From Herpetosiphon giganteus (GTDB taxonomy: Bacteria > Chloroflexota > Chloroflexia > Chloroflexales > Herpetosiphonaceae): a DNA stretch of 64,000 nucleotides. Where the stretch lies: the NCBI RefSeq assembly GCF_016907925.1, contig NZ_JAFBCZ010000003.1:186001-250000 (forward strand), in the 5' to 3' direction. This document shows, in pieces, positions 16,421 to 26,700 of this stretch. The position numbers were made by a program, and so were the translations under genes. Positions within the stretch are counted from its first letter, which is position 1, and each line of letters starts with the position of its first letter. The notes under the pieces are model-generated. The model was not told the DNA's origin. It saw only the letters and a list, made by a program, of their open reading frames with translations, and ran no database searches.

Positions 16421-18163
16421 TTAATCGCTTGGGAGAGACTCTCCTAACTCTCTGCACATATTTGCAAGAAATTCGGTAGTTACTCGTCGAAAATGCTCCA
16501 AGACATTTTCGACTTCTGCTATGTCATAACGTGAATTTTTTTGTACAAACTTCTCAGATCCAGCCAACTGTAAAAGAAATAGATTTATTACTGTTATTAG
16601 GGCAGTATTATTTTTATTATTCTCATAAACAAGCCGAGTAAATCGGTGTAATCTGTTGATTCGCACACAAGAACCCTTGGTTGCATCATAGTATGGTTCC
16701 CATAATACATTATCCGTAGTGAAGTTCACTAAGAAAATACGATCCCCCTCTTCAGCTTCTGGCCCTGCTATAACTGCTTTGACTTGTTCCTGAAGTATAT
16801 GCTCTATAGCTTCATCATTCTGCAAACTAGGCTGATCTATTTCTTCGCTTTGAGCAACCATTTCGAGAACTTTTCTCTTTTGAGTCTCGAGGATTTCTAG
16901 CTCTCTGCGCTCTGCTTCAGCATAATCAGACTCCGTTTCAGATACACCTGGCAATTCTTCTGGCATATCGACTTGTTGGGCTAGCGCATTAGAATGGACT
17001 AACGTATTCTGTCCTGCACGACGATTTATTACGGCTTTAGCATGATTCCAAGCTTGTTTACTTTTTCGCTTATATTCATAAGATAGATCATCAAGCATCT
17101 TTTGTGCTTCATCTGATAAGTGAATCTGTGATTTTTTGACATCAATATTAAATGCTTCATCGGCAGAATCATCAATAAGTATTCTTCCACGGAAAGAATA
17201 AAAATCTTGATCCCTTGGAATTATACCGAATGTTTCAGCCCACGAAAGAAGCCTTTCATTTCTATAAACATAGAAGCCATAATTTCCAGCCCCAATATTA
17301 TATTTATCTCTGATTTTTTTAGCACTTCCAGGAGTATCAACATCAAATGATGGAGGATGAGGAAGTTGTGTTACCTCAATTATGGCATCAACATCACTAT
17401 AAGTATCTATCTTCATCGTATCAGGATGCTGTATCCAGCATGTAGATAAACCATCCCATTCATGTTCGTCTAGATTACCATGTTGATCTGCTTCGTTCGT
17501 AAATAGCACATCAAATGGTTGGCATTCTACATTATTTACTTCAATCTTAAGATTTTGTTTGCTCATCATATAAAAATAGATTGCACCAATTTTCATACGT
17601 AACTCTTCAAGTGTTGACTTAATACTTGGATGATTATTCTTACGAATTTGTGTGATTCTAATGATAGATCCACTTACTCCGGAAAGATATTTATTAATAA
17701 GAATATGGTCTTCATCAGTTAATACTGCTTCTTCTGCACCATACGTATCTCTACGTTGAATCTCGGGAAGAGAAACTACAAATTTAGAGAAATTATACCC
17801 ATCTTTTGATGAAATAAGTTCAAGTACTTCACCTTGAGAAAAAGAAGCTGATTTAAGACCTAATCCAAACTTAGATAAACTTTTAGGTTCATATTCGTCC
17901 GATGGAGAGCCGAGAGTAAGAGCTTTCAGAATTCCGTCTTCATCCATTCCTTCCCCATCGTCAATAATTAGATATTCTTTTACATTATTCTGACGTGTAT
18001 CAGGAGCATCTTTTTCACGTTCAATTCTAATATAAATGTTCTTAGCCTTAGCACTTACAGCGTTATCAACAATATCGCAGATAGCGCTAGAGGGAGTATA
18101 ACCAATTCGACTTAGCCCATTAACAACACGTGCGGCATCCATCGGGATTGAAATAAAGCTCAT
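16421..18163 (-). CDS. GHKL (HSP90/MORC-like) ATPase in defence operon
   Basis: A 580-residue protein with an N-terminal GHKL ATP-binding domain. The N box is AICDIVDNAVSA, the G1 box IIDDGEGMDE, and the G2 box SKFGLGLKSAS; all ATP and Mg ligands appear present. An S5-like transducer domain probably follows. The middle (about 380-470) is charged and probably coiled-coil, rich in Glu, Arg and Lys. The organisation is like MORC and other DNA-clamping GHKL proteins rather than true chaperones. It is placed between a PAPS-reductase-family gene and the GIY-YIG nuclease in one operon. It may sense or clamp DNA and license the nuclease. Domain call is firm; the function is inferred. Confidence 0.85.
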   Translation of the reverse strand: MSFISIPMDAARVVNGLSRIGYTPSSAICDIVDNAVSAKAKNIYIRIEREKDAPDTRQNNVKEYLIIDDGEGMDEDGILKALTLGSPSDEYEPKSLSKFGLGLKSASFSQGEVLELISSKDGYNFSKFVVSLPEIQRRDTYGAEEAVLTDEDHILINKYLSGVSGSIIRITQIRKNNHPSIKSTLEELRMKIGAIYFYMMSKQNLKIEVNNVECQPFDVLFTNEADQHGNLDEHEWDGLSTCWIQHPDTMKIDTYSDVDAIIEVTQLPHPPSFDVDTPGSAKKIRDKYNIGAGNYGFYVYRNERLLSWAETFGIIPRDQDFYSFRGRILIDDSADEAFNIDVKKSQIHLSDEAQKMLDDLSYEYKRKSKQAWNHAKAVINRRAGQNTLVHSNALAQQVDMPEELPGVSETESDYAEAERRELEILETQKRKVLEMVAQSEEIDQPSLQNDEAIEHILQEQVKAVIAGPEAEEGDRIFLVNFTTDNVLWEPYYDATKGSCVRINRLHRFTRLVYENNKNNTALITVINLFLLQLAGSEKFVQKNSRYDIAEVENVLEHFRRVTTEFLANMCRELGESLPSD

Positions 18164-18195
18164 AGCGAATCCCTCTTAGTATATAAATGATCCAA

Positions 18196-19029
18196 TTAAT
18201 GAAGAGCACAAATGTTACAACCTGGATCATCATCTTCTTCATCAAAAACAACTTTATTGAGCTCATATAGAGTAATACCTGGCCGTCGTCGACGTTCCTC
18301 TTCCAAACGTTTTATGTGATCAGCGCGAACTTGTGCTAATCTTTCAGGTTGCTCTAACTCGACTAAACTTTCTCGTTGTCGCCATGTAAAGCGTTCACCC
18401 CCATTCTCAGTCTCATATTTTTTAGATTCTTCATAGAGATCTGGATGTCTATCTTTAAGTCCAACCCATTCGCCAGTTCGCTGAAAGAAACAGAAATAGC
18501 ATCCACTACGTTGTCTCCATTCATAATAAGTGGGCATTCCTAGCCCACTCTCAGCGAGTATACGCTCAACATCTCGAAGACCCAATCCATGATCTTTAAA
18601 GGGATATAAAGCTTGAATATTAGATTTAGTAGAGATATAACCACTCCGATTCTCATCACCACGAATACCAATATAGCTCCAAACTTTATCATTACCAACA
18701 TAGGCTTCGAACGGCTCGATCTTAAGTTTACGCGTACACCAACGAACTTGGCCCGATGGGAGCATACCGTTGTACATAGTCAACCAGTGATCAAATCCTC
18801 TATCTGGATTCAACCGAATGATTGGGCGCTGAAGGTATGCTTCTAGCCGATCTAAGTATTCATATGTTTCTTTCAGTTCTTTATGAGTATCACAAAAAAC
18901 ATACTCAAGTTGGGGAATATGGTCACGCAGATAGATGGCTAGAGCAGTACTATCCTTACCTCCGCTTAGACTAACAATATGTCTACCAGGAAGTTCTGAC
19001 CACTGACTAAATGTTGTTGGCATTACCAT
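18196..19029 (-). CDS. PAPS-reductase-family protein (SspD/DndC-like)
   Basis: A 277-residue ATP-pyrophosphatase-type protein. The PP-loop LSGGKDST (residues 21-28) binds ATP. Cysteines in WCTRK, GCYFC and the C-terminal CNIC tail resemble the DndC/SspD pattern, in which iron-sulfur or persulfide chemistry moves sulfur onto the DNA backbone. A true assimilatory PAPS reductase lacks these extra cysteines. It is the third gene of an operon whose first gene encodes DUF4007, a combination found in Ssp phosphorothioation systems. No cysteine desulfurase (SspA/DndA) is present here, so a chromosomal IscS would have to supply sulfur. Family assignment is firm; the phosphorothioation role is probable. 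Confidence 0.82.
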   Translation of the reverse strand: MVMPTTFSQWSELPGRHIVSLSGGKDSTALAIYLRDHIPQLEYVFCDTHKELKETYEYLDRLEAYLQRPIIRLNPDRGFDHWLTMYNGMLPSGQVRWCTRKLKIEPFEAYVGNDKVWSYIGIRGDENRSGYISTKSNIQALYPFKDHGLGLRDVERILAESGLGMPTYYEWRQRSGCYFCFFQRTGEWVGLKDRHPDLYEESKKYETENGGERFTWRQRESLVELEQPERLAQVRADHIKRLEEERRRRPGITLYELNKVVFDEEDDDPGCNICALH

Positions 19030-19034
19030 AATAT

Positions 19035-22000
19035 CTATTCCTTTATGTGATCAAGGAGTGGATTAAGAAGCATTGATAACACTCTTACTTGTTGTGCGGG
19101 CACTAGCATCGGATAGTTATTAAGAACATCCATAATGCGTTGATGAACTTCATCAATAAGATCATCTTCTGCACTAGTATGGATGACCATACTTCGTTCT
19201 CCTTGATAATTTGTTAACCCAATGCGTAAAACTGTTGATGCCGATTCTTGGGGAGCTATTGCGACTGCAAGATGTTCTGCATCTTGAAAGCGACGACCAA
19301 GATCCATAATTTGAGCAGTAAAAGAATTTATATCGTTATCATTCCATGAGGTAGTAGGCTTGCGTATTAAGAGTGCGCCAATGCTTTCAACCCATCCTGC
19401 ATCGTTACTGCCATTTTCGACACGAACACCAAAGGCACGTAACTGTATGTCTGATGTGACTCCAGAAATAAAACGATATCGTTCGGCAAGTTCCTCACGA
19501 AGTAGCATAAAGCTTTCTTGTTGAGTCTTAAAAGCTTTACGAATATCATTTACTAGATTCTGAACCAAGTTCGGATATGCGTCTTGAATCTCTACTAGAT
19601 ATTCTCTTAATGAGGTTATAAAGGTATCAACATGTTTTGGATCTTCATTACCAGCAATAAATGGTGGAAGATTACAAGCTTGTGGCAACAGATAAAACAG
19701 GAGTTGATCGGGCGTTTGTGCTGCCAATATTGCTTTCCTAACAGCTTTTGCTTGATCGCTAATTGTGTGAGTATTTTGACTAAACTCAGGAAGTTTAGCT
19801 ATGAATCGCATTAACGGAGTTGCCGCATCATTAATCAGAGGAATAGACCCATTTAGAGCCTTTTTCGGTGCCAATGCATGTATAATGCGTTCATAAATTG
19901 TGAGCCGACTTCCTCGAATTCGGCTGAGTCTCAATGAAAAATGTCCCGGCTGCCTTAGTAAGCGCTCAAAAACCGCGATACTGGGTACCTGTACATAGTT
20001 GCCATTTTCATACAGAACCATCTCACCAGCATTGGAAAGATATGCAGCAATAAACAATAAGGGAATTAAGCCAGCTTTCACACCATATGGAGGTTTCTCC
20101 AGTAGTGCATAAAGTGTTTCTAGGTCAATTGGTGCATCAGCAGTTCGATCAAAAAATCTATGAATAGCATCCCAAACTGGACGAAGATTAGTCGAATTAG
20201 TAGCATTAGGCTCAGCAATAATCCATTGACCATTTTCATCCTGACGATGTAGACCACTGTTGAGAAATACACTTTCATATATAGCACGCTCAGGTGGATA
20301 TCCAATTAGACCAACGCGCTCAATATGGCCATAATCAAGCATAGCTTCTACAAGATTTCGCCGTGCTTTTGCACCCATGGCAGTAAGTTGACGCCGATTG
20401 ATCAACTCATTCCAAATCCGTGGAGTCAATGAAAATACTTCATCACAAATATTTGATAAGAGTGCATCTACATCACGCATATTATTAATAGGCTGAATAG
20501 ACCCTTGCCAATACCAATGACTTGATCCAGGTCCGTATGCTTGAACTAATACATCGGCAAGTGCTTGCTGAGCATCTGATAAACGACTCGCTAATTCTCG
20601 TCGTGCCACACGATCATTTTCCAGTAGTGGTTCAGAGGCAAGTACGTGGCCAACAGCACTAACTTCTAGCAATAGTTCACGAAGTGATTGAACATGATTT
20701 GAGATAACTAAAATACGTTGTGCATCAGCTTGGCGATTCGGATGACGTAACAGTTCCATTACGCGTTCAAGTGCCTCTATATCAGAGGGTAAAATATAGA
20801 ATATCTCACCATCCCCGATAACCGGCATCGCTAGATAACGTGGAAGTTCATCATCTGTGACAAACCGAACCGAAAAATGACGAACAGCACCAGTTTCGTA
20901 ACTATGGCGTCGAGCAATGAAAGGAGTGGTTGATGCGTGCTCTTGAAGCAAATCAGTTGATGATACCTGATCCCCTAATGCATTAAGCTCATGTTGAATT
21001 ATTGTATCTAAATCCAGATCACTTCCTTCAAAAAGAGCATAACTATCGCGATGATGACGATAAGTAATGTGTTGTCGTGACTGAAGCTGTAATAATGCAC
21101 GGAGTACATCGGGATGATCGATATTGTCTTGAAGCGCAAAAGATAGATGATTAGAACTTGCTCTTAATGTCTGATTCTGTCCCAAGGCATTTAGAGTTCC
21201 AATAGTAACAAGCACATCATCAACCATACTATCAAAATGCTCGATGCGTTGGCGGGCTTCAGCAAGTTCAGACCATCGACGACCACGGGTTTGGTGAAAG
21301 AGACTTAGCCCCAACGATGACTCAATATAAGCATATAAATGTGTCATACGATAAATTGGTAATGTACCCGAAATCGCTGTAGTTATTCGAAGAACATCCT
21401 GAAGACTCCACGGCTCAGGTGTACTGAGAAACGCAAATAATGACCGTTCATTTTGAGCTAACTGACGAAATATAGCAGGCAAAGCTACTAGAACCATGGG
21501 ATGAATGGGATAAGCCTGAGCAACTAGCTCAGCCCAATCATAAGTCGAGATATCTTTTGGTCGTAAATTAAGCTGTTCAGTTAAAGGTAAAACTTGTCTC
21601 ACCCAGTCGGATCGGGCCTCAGCAAATTTATCATCTCCGTGTATTGACAAAGCATGGGCCACCATACGGATCAGTTGGCTTGCTGGCTCATTAAAAGGAA
21701 TATCAATAAACCTTCCTTGAACCTTAGCCCATTCAGCACGCTGGTGCGCACCAGCACTACCTGCATAACGCTCAAATGATTGATGTAGGATAGTAACAAA
21801 GAGACAAGGAATATCACCACTGCGAGCAGACATTTCGGCAACAGTTTGAAGCACGAAAAGATCGCGTTCTCCACGGCCTTGAGCTGCATAATCAAGATGT
21901 TGTCCTAATTCATCAACAATTATTAATAACCCATCCCAAGAGCTATATTGCTTTACAGCATTACCAACCGTTTCAATAAGAGAGGCAACACTCTCCGGAT

Positions 22001-22484
22001 CAATATCAGGATCAGCAAATGCACGGGTAAGGCTTGCCACTATATTTTTGATCGGCACACGTTGACGTGAAATGGTAGAAAGGGCATCATGTAGTGATCG
22101 AAGGAGTGCTAAACGTAAGGAACTGTTATTACCACTCACAATCACCGGCAAGAGTTGTGGTACTTCATATAGGGAGCTATCAATGGTCCCGGGAACCATA
22201 CTAGTGGGTAATAATTGCTCACGCTTGGATGGCGTACTCTGTAAGTACGAGGCAAGAAATAATCCAAAGGCCGATTTCCCAGATCCATATGGACCAATTA
22301 TAGAGAATGCCCTTCCTTTGGCATTGGGGGCCAAACTTGCTACAACACGCTCTAGAGTTGCAACTACTAAAGGTGTAACTTGATAACCTTCTAATGATGT
22401 ATCAAGGTCTATGAAATCACGCTGAATATGAACTGATCGCGTGTAACGGCCAGCAATAGGAAGAGACAAAGTAGTATTAGACAT
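19035..22484 (-). CDS. Large P-loop ATPase (SspC-like; BrxC/PglY-like alternative)
   Basis: A 1,149-residue ATPase. Walker A is GPYGSGKSA (residues 64-72), and Walker B is LLIIVDELGQHLD near residue 190. The remaining 900 residues are helical with no motif that I can name. The start at ATG 22484 overlaps the DUF4007 stop by 8 bp and gives the natural N-terminus MSNTTLSL. In SspBCD sets the ATPase couples sulfur insertion to DNA nicking; large BrxC/PglY ATPases of BREX have a similar layout. BREX hallmark genes such as PglZ are absent, so I favour the Ssp reading. It lies between DUF4007 and the PAPS-reductase-family gene. Confidence 0.75.
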   Translation of the reverse strand: MSNTTLSLPIAGRYTRSVHIQRDFIDLDTSLEGYQVTPLVVATLERVVASLAPNAKGRAFSIIGPYGSGKSAFGLFLASYLQSTPSKREQLLPTSMVPGTIDSSLYEVPQLLPVIVSGNNSSLRLALLRSLHDALSTISRQRVPIKNIVASLTRAFADPDIDPESVASLIETVGNAVKQYSSWDGLLIIVDELGQHLDYAAQGRGERDLFVLQTVAEMSARSGDIPCLFVTILHQSFERYAGSAGAHQRAEWAKVQGRFIDIPFNEPASQLIRMVAHALSIHGDDKFAEARSDWVRQVLPLTEQLNLRPKDISTYDWAELVAQAYPIHPMVLVALPAIFRQLAQNERSLFAFLSTPEPWSLQDVLRITTAISGTLPIYRMTHLYAYIESSLGLSLFHQTRGRRWSELAEARQRIEHFDSMVDDVLVTIGTLNALGQNQTLRASSNHLSFALQDNIDHPDVLRALLQLQSRQHITYRHHRDSYALFEGSDLDLDTIIQHELNALGDQVSSTDLLQEHASTTPFIARRHSYETGAVRHFSVRFVTDDELPRYLAMPVIGDGEIFYILPSDIEALERVMELLRHPNRQADAQRILVISNHVQSLRELLLEVSAVGHVLASEPLLENDRVARRELASRLSDAQQALADVLVQAYGPGSSHWYWQGSIQPINNMRDVDALLSNICDEVFSLTPRIWNELINRRQLTAMGAKARRNLVEAMLDYGHIERVGLIGYPPERAIYESVFLNSGLHRQDENGQWIIAEPNATNSTNLRPVWDAIHRFFDRTADAPIDLETLYALLEKPPYGVKAGLIPLLFIAAYLSNAGEMVLYENGNYVQVPSIAVFERLLRQPGHFSLRLSRIRGSRLTIYERIIHALAPKKALNGSIPLINDAATPLMRFIAKLPEFSQNTHTISDQAKAVRKAILAAQTPDQLLFYLLPQACNLPPFIAGNEDPKHVDTFITSLREYLVEIQDAYPNLVQNLVNDIRKAFKTQQESFMLLREELAERYRFISGVTSDIQLRAFGVRVENGSNDAGWVESIGALLIRKPTTSWNDNDINSFTAQIMDLGRRFQDAEHLAVAIAPQESASTVLRIGLTNYQGERSMVIHTSAEDDLIDEVHQRIMDVLNNYPMLVPAQQVRVLSMLLNPLLDHIKE

Positions 22485-23430
22485 CACGCACCTCGCGTTC
22501 AAACATTCGCTGAAGAAGAGCCATGGCAGTATCATCTCCCATAGCGCCAGTCCAAGCAACCTGCCGAATGCCAGCCTGATCGGTATAGTAAGCATCTCCG
22601 CCAGTAATTGATGTAAGCTTATGAAGACGACTCAGTAATGAATCCTCATCTAGGCGAAATACGCGACCTGGTGACCTTGGAGCATAGGCTAGATCACTGA
22701 AAGCAATTGTACGGCGTTGTTGTCTTACCATCATCGAATGAATAGCATAAGCAACTAAGTCATCAGGCAAAGTTGGATGTGCTCCCGATAGAGTGTGGTA
22801 GATACGCTCTCCCGGTAGTGTATCAAGCAACCCTAATTCGCTTAATGGGCAGAGCAGGCTATCTTCCGCACCAGCGGCAATTTGTTTAATAGTTGGTCGT
22901 GCATAACAACGAATCATACAATCTATATCACGTTCAAGGGTTGAATCCGAGGGTATACGCCAACCCTGATCGCTGGTAAATGATTGTAATTGTGCTGTAA
23001 GATTCGCTATTGTGAATTCACCCCCACGAAGTAGATTGAAGACATAGAACCAGGTGAATGCTGCCTCAGGATTCGAGGCAACATTCCAATGTAATAGCCA
23101 CCAACTCGCTGGGGATACAAAGTATGGATCCCATCCATCAAGACTATTCAGCCAACAATGGCCAAGGTTCGTTGCACCATAATGGTCACCTTGTGCGGAT
23201 CGCTGAAACACTCCACATACACGACCCCAGAAACGAATCGACTGAACCATGTTCTTGCCTACACCCAAGCGTACAATGGCATCATCACGAGCAAAGAGGT
23301 CAGGGTAGACAAGAAGCACGTCATATGCCTTCTTCAACCACGTGCTTCTTAAAGCAAATGTCTCATGCCCACTGAATGTTGGAGTAAAATCGCCAGGGAA
23401 TAAACCAACCGGCATAGTAGCGATCGTCAC
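22477..23430 (-). CDS. DUF4007 protein (SspB-like)
   Basis: A 317-residue DUF4007 protein. The family hallmark 'FSGHETFALRSTWLKKAYD' is near the N-terminus, followed by 'LGVGKNMVQSIRFW' and 'HYGATNLG', also typical. SspB proteins of this family are reported to nick DNA during single-strand phosphorothioation. I choose the GTG at 23430, five bases after AAGGA. The first gene of a five-gene operon on the same strand as gyrB, it begins about 350 bp inside the transposon end. Readthrough from gyrB could therefore reach it. The DUF4007 call is strong; the SspB equivalence relies on my knowledge of the family and the linked PAPS-reductase gene. Confidence 0.83.
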   Translation of the reverse strand: MTIATMPVGLFPGDFTPTFSGHETFALRSTWLKKAYDVLLVYPDLFARDDAIVRLGVGKNMVQSIRFWGRVCGVFQRSAQGDHYGATNLGHCWLNSLDGWDPYFVSPASWWLLHWNVASNPEAAFTWFYVFNLLRGGEFTIANLTAQLQSFTSDQGWRIPSDSTLERDIDCMIRCYARPTIKQIAAGAEDSLLCPLSELGLLDTLPGERIYHTLSGAHPTLPDDLVAYAIHSMMVRQQRRTIAFSDLAYAPRSPGRVFRLDEDSLLSRLHKLTSITGGDAYYTDQAGIRQVAWTGAMGDDTAMALLQRMFEREVRDV

Positions 23431-23688
23431 ACAAATCCTTCCTAAGATTGCGAAAATGTATAGTAGTTGTTCCAAATCCCTAGCAAATTATGCTTTTACT
23501 ATATGAGAACAGGTAAATTATTGAGCTAAGAAATATTGTTATGGTTATAAAAATGATATTTACATATCATTCAGTTCTATATTGAAGATTTTATAATAAG
23601 AACAGGGACTTTGCTTTTGATATTATGCATTGTCCCTGTTCATTACTACTTCATCCCAATAATCCTTATGAATTAACCTATTAGATGT
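23431..23688. promoter_or_regulatory. Upstream region of Ssp-like operon with inverted repeat
   Basis: AT-rich non-coding stretch between the DUF4007 gene and the transposon end. It holds a perfect 10-base inverted repeat GAACAGGGAC (23600-23609) and GTCCCTGTTC (23632-23641) around a 22-base AT-rich loop. This could be a regulator-binding site or a hairpin that blunts incoming gyrB transcription. No gene seen. Confidence 0.45.
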
Positions 23689-23784
23689 CTATAGGAGCAA
23701 CTGGTATCAATTATAAGGAGCAAACTGTTTGCACTAAATGATCAACCCGTGAGTCCTTAGGATCAAACCGTCTGCACCCTTACA
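23689..23784 (-). repeat. Transposon right end with three TnsB-type repeats
   Basis: The outermost 25 bases mirror the left end. Within 100 bases are three related units: CTATAGGAGCAACTGG (23689-23704), TTATAAGGAGCAAACTGTTT (23711-23730) and CCTTAGGATCAAACCGTC (23755-23772). They share the core TWAGGAKCAAAC. Multiple TnsB sites per end are the Tn7 pattern. Confidence 0.8.
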
Positions 23785-23798
23785 ACTATTTGAATCGC

Positions 23799-26700
23799 CT
23801 AAACATCCAAGTTTTTCACGTCGGCGGCGTGGGTTTGGATAAAGCGTTTGCGCGGCAAGACGATTTCACCCATCAACATTGAGAAGGTTTCATCGGCAGC
23901 CATCGCATCTTCAATTGTCACTTGCAAAATCATGCGATTGCCAGGGTTGAGCGTCGTGTCCCACAATTGGTCGGGATTCATTTCGCCAAGCCCTTTAAAG
24001 CGCTGAACGATGACCTTGGTGCCAGCTGGCAATGAACGAATATATTCATCGCGGGTTGCTTCATCGTAGACATATTTGTAGGCCTTTCCATGTTGCACCC
24101 GGAACAATGGTGGTTGGGCAACATACAAGTGGCCATTGGTAATCAAATCACGCATATGGCGGAAGAAGAAGGTCAGTAGCAAGGTGCGGATGTGACTTCC
24201 ATCCACATCAGCATCAGTATTGTGAGCATACAAACCACCAGTGCCACACAAGAAGTTTTCGTCTTCTTCGACTGAGAAGTCGTAGACAAACTCACCAGTT
24301 GGGTCTAATTCTTCAACCGCTAAGACTTCTAAGCCAACCATATCATCGCTGATTGGCGTAAAGGCTTGGGCTTTGGTCGTTGGTTTCGCCAAATGGGCTT
24401 CGACTTTGGCGGCCAGATGATGGCGTTGCCAAACGCTGCGCAATTGTTCTAGCTGTTGCTTGCCACTAATTGCAATGTTGTAGTAGTCGTGCACAGTTTG
24501 AATTGGTGCATCGGCTGGCAAGTTGGGCTTGATGTTGCTCACGCCAGCAAAAATGCCAAGTTGGCCAAACACATAGAGCAAGCCATCTTTGAGTTCTGGC
24601 GAGTTGGTTGTCATGCTAATGGTGCTATCGCTGAGCGTGCCATCACCAAGGAAGTAGCCTTCAAGATAGCTACGCTGTAAATCGCTGCTCAAGCTGAAGA
24701 GCATATTAGGCACTTGCTTTTGATGGGCAACCGCACCCAAGCCCAAAGCACGAATCAAACGAGCTGCCAAAACGCTATGGAAGTAGCATTTGATGCCGCC
24801 ATTATCGGGCGATTGGTAGAAACGTGGCGTTTCACCAAAAAGCTGTTCAATCGTGGTTTTTAGTTCAGCGAAGAAGGCTGCATCTTTTTGACCTAACGAT
24901 AAACTAACTTGATGTTTGCTCAATGAACCTTCGGCAGTAAACCAGCCCAAGAACCACAGCAATTCAGGCGTGATCGCCAACATGCGTGGGAAGGCGCGAT
25001 CGTCGTGGGCTTGCGGCACAAGCTCGACATCACGATCAAGCAAATCTAGCTCATCGTTGTTGAAGCTATTAAAAGCTTTGTAGTTACTGACTTCACGCCA
25101 GCGTGCGTTGCCACTACTATCATCTTGTAACAACAAACGCTCGATCTTTGAAGGCACCAGCTCATAGCTAATTGGTTCTTCCCAGCCAATCGTTGCCAAG
25201 TAGTTATCGAATTGCGATTGAATAGGCCGTAGCATGCCACGTTCCCATTGGCTAATCGTAATTGCTTGCTTCACTCCAAGCCGTTGGGCAACCATTTTTT
25301 GGCTTAAGCCATGGGCTTGGCGATATTCAACCAAACGTTCCCAAGCAGCAGTATGCAAGCTGATTCGGGCTTCGTTCCATTGCTCAGGCTGCGAAACATT
25401 GTTCAGCACTCGCTGAGCAGCAATCGCGCGCACACTTTCACCCCGCAGATAAAGATTATCAATCAAGCCTGCTTCAGCAAACAACTTGATCAGGTCGATT
25501 TCGCGAGGTTGGATTGCTGGTCGTGGAATCCGGCGACTGGCAACCAATTGATCGCCAAGTTTGATTTGATCGCCTTTTTTCAAGAATGGCTGGCCATTCT
25601 CAAGCACAAACACACTATGCGAGGCGGTTACTTTGACCGAACGGCCATAGCGCGTGCTAAGTTTGTACATCGGCTCGTGGTTGGCGTGGCGCATCACTGC
25701 TTTGAGTGGGCGGAAGCGCGCAAGATTGCGTTTTTGGTCGAAGCTAATTACTTCGTACTCGCTTGCCTGGCGTTGGCCTGCAATACATTGATCGATAAAT
25801 TCGCCAATGCGCACAAACTCAGTATGGCCTTGACCATTGCGAATCAGGGTTGGTTCATCGCCAGCAACGCTCATAATCAAAATGCGATGGTAGCGCAAAC
25901 GCGATAAATCAAATGTTTCGCCAATACCAGTGCCAAGTGCAGTAATTAATGCACGAACTTCGTTATTGGCAAGCATTTTATCCAAACGCGATTTTTCGAC
26001 GTTCAGAATTTTACCGCGCAAAGGCAAAATTGCTTGGAACCGACGATCACGGCCTTGCTTCGCGCTTCCACCTGCACTATCGCCTTCGACGATGAAGATT
26101 TCGCAGTGAGCTGGCTCTTTATCCGAGCAGTCAGCGAGCTTGCCAGGCAAGGCAAAGCCTTCGAGTGCACCTTTGCGTTGCACCAAATCGCGAGCTTTGC
26201 GGGCTGCATCACGCGCCCGTGAGGCCAAGAGCGATTTTTCGATGATGCGGCGGGCTTCGTTGGGATTTTCATCCAAAAAGCCCGAAAGCGCTTCATTCAG
26301 CACCGTTTCGACTGCGGTTTTGGCTTCTGGCGTGGCCAATTTCGATTTAGTTTGGCTTTCGAATTGTGGGCGGAACAGTTTGATGCTAATAATTGCGGTC
26401 AAACCTTCGCGCACATCTTCGCCAGAGAGCGTATCGCCTTCTTTGAGCAAGCCTTTGCTGCGACCATAGGCATTGATCGTGCGGGTTAGGGCTGCGCGAT
26501 AGCCAGTAACGTGCGTGCCACCATCAGGATTGGCAATGTTATTAGTAAAGGCTAAAAGATTTTCGTTGAAATCGCCAGTGTATTGCATGGCAATTTCAAC
26601 ATTAACATTTTCATGAGCTTTTTCAACATAGAATGGTTGCGCGAGCAATGGGCCTTTTTCGCGGGTCAGATGACGCACGAACGAGACAATCCCACCATCG

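Larger units (their letters stand above)
7345..23784 (+). mobile_element. Tn7-like transposon inserted next to gyrB
   Basis: The left end begins TGTAGGGGTGCAGACG. The right end is the inverted TGTAAGGGTGCAGACG, and the match continues to GATCC on both sides (about 21 of 25 bases). Inside are tnsA, tnsB, tnsC and tniQ, reading away from the left end. Cargo follows: an FtsK-like protein, an Xre regulator and a five-gene Ssp-like defence operon. The right end is 14 bp past the gyrB stop codon, much as Tn7 sits past glmS. The tns genes are at the gyrB-distal end, opposite to Tn7. The flanking five bases differ (TTGAT at 7340-7344, ACTAT at 23785-23789), so no direct target duplication is visible. 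The boundary could therefore reflect tandem insertion or later rearrangement. Confidence 0.85.

Noticed and set aside
16421-23430. BREX system
   Set aside because: The large ATPase and PAPS-reductase-family protein could fit BREX type 4, but PglZ, BrxL and a methylase are absent, while DUF4007 points to Ssp.
25311-25907. 198-codon frame opposite the gyrB intein
   Set aside because: It lies antisense within the intein coding sequence and is explained by codon bias of the real gene.
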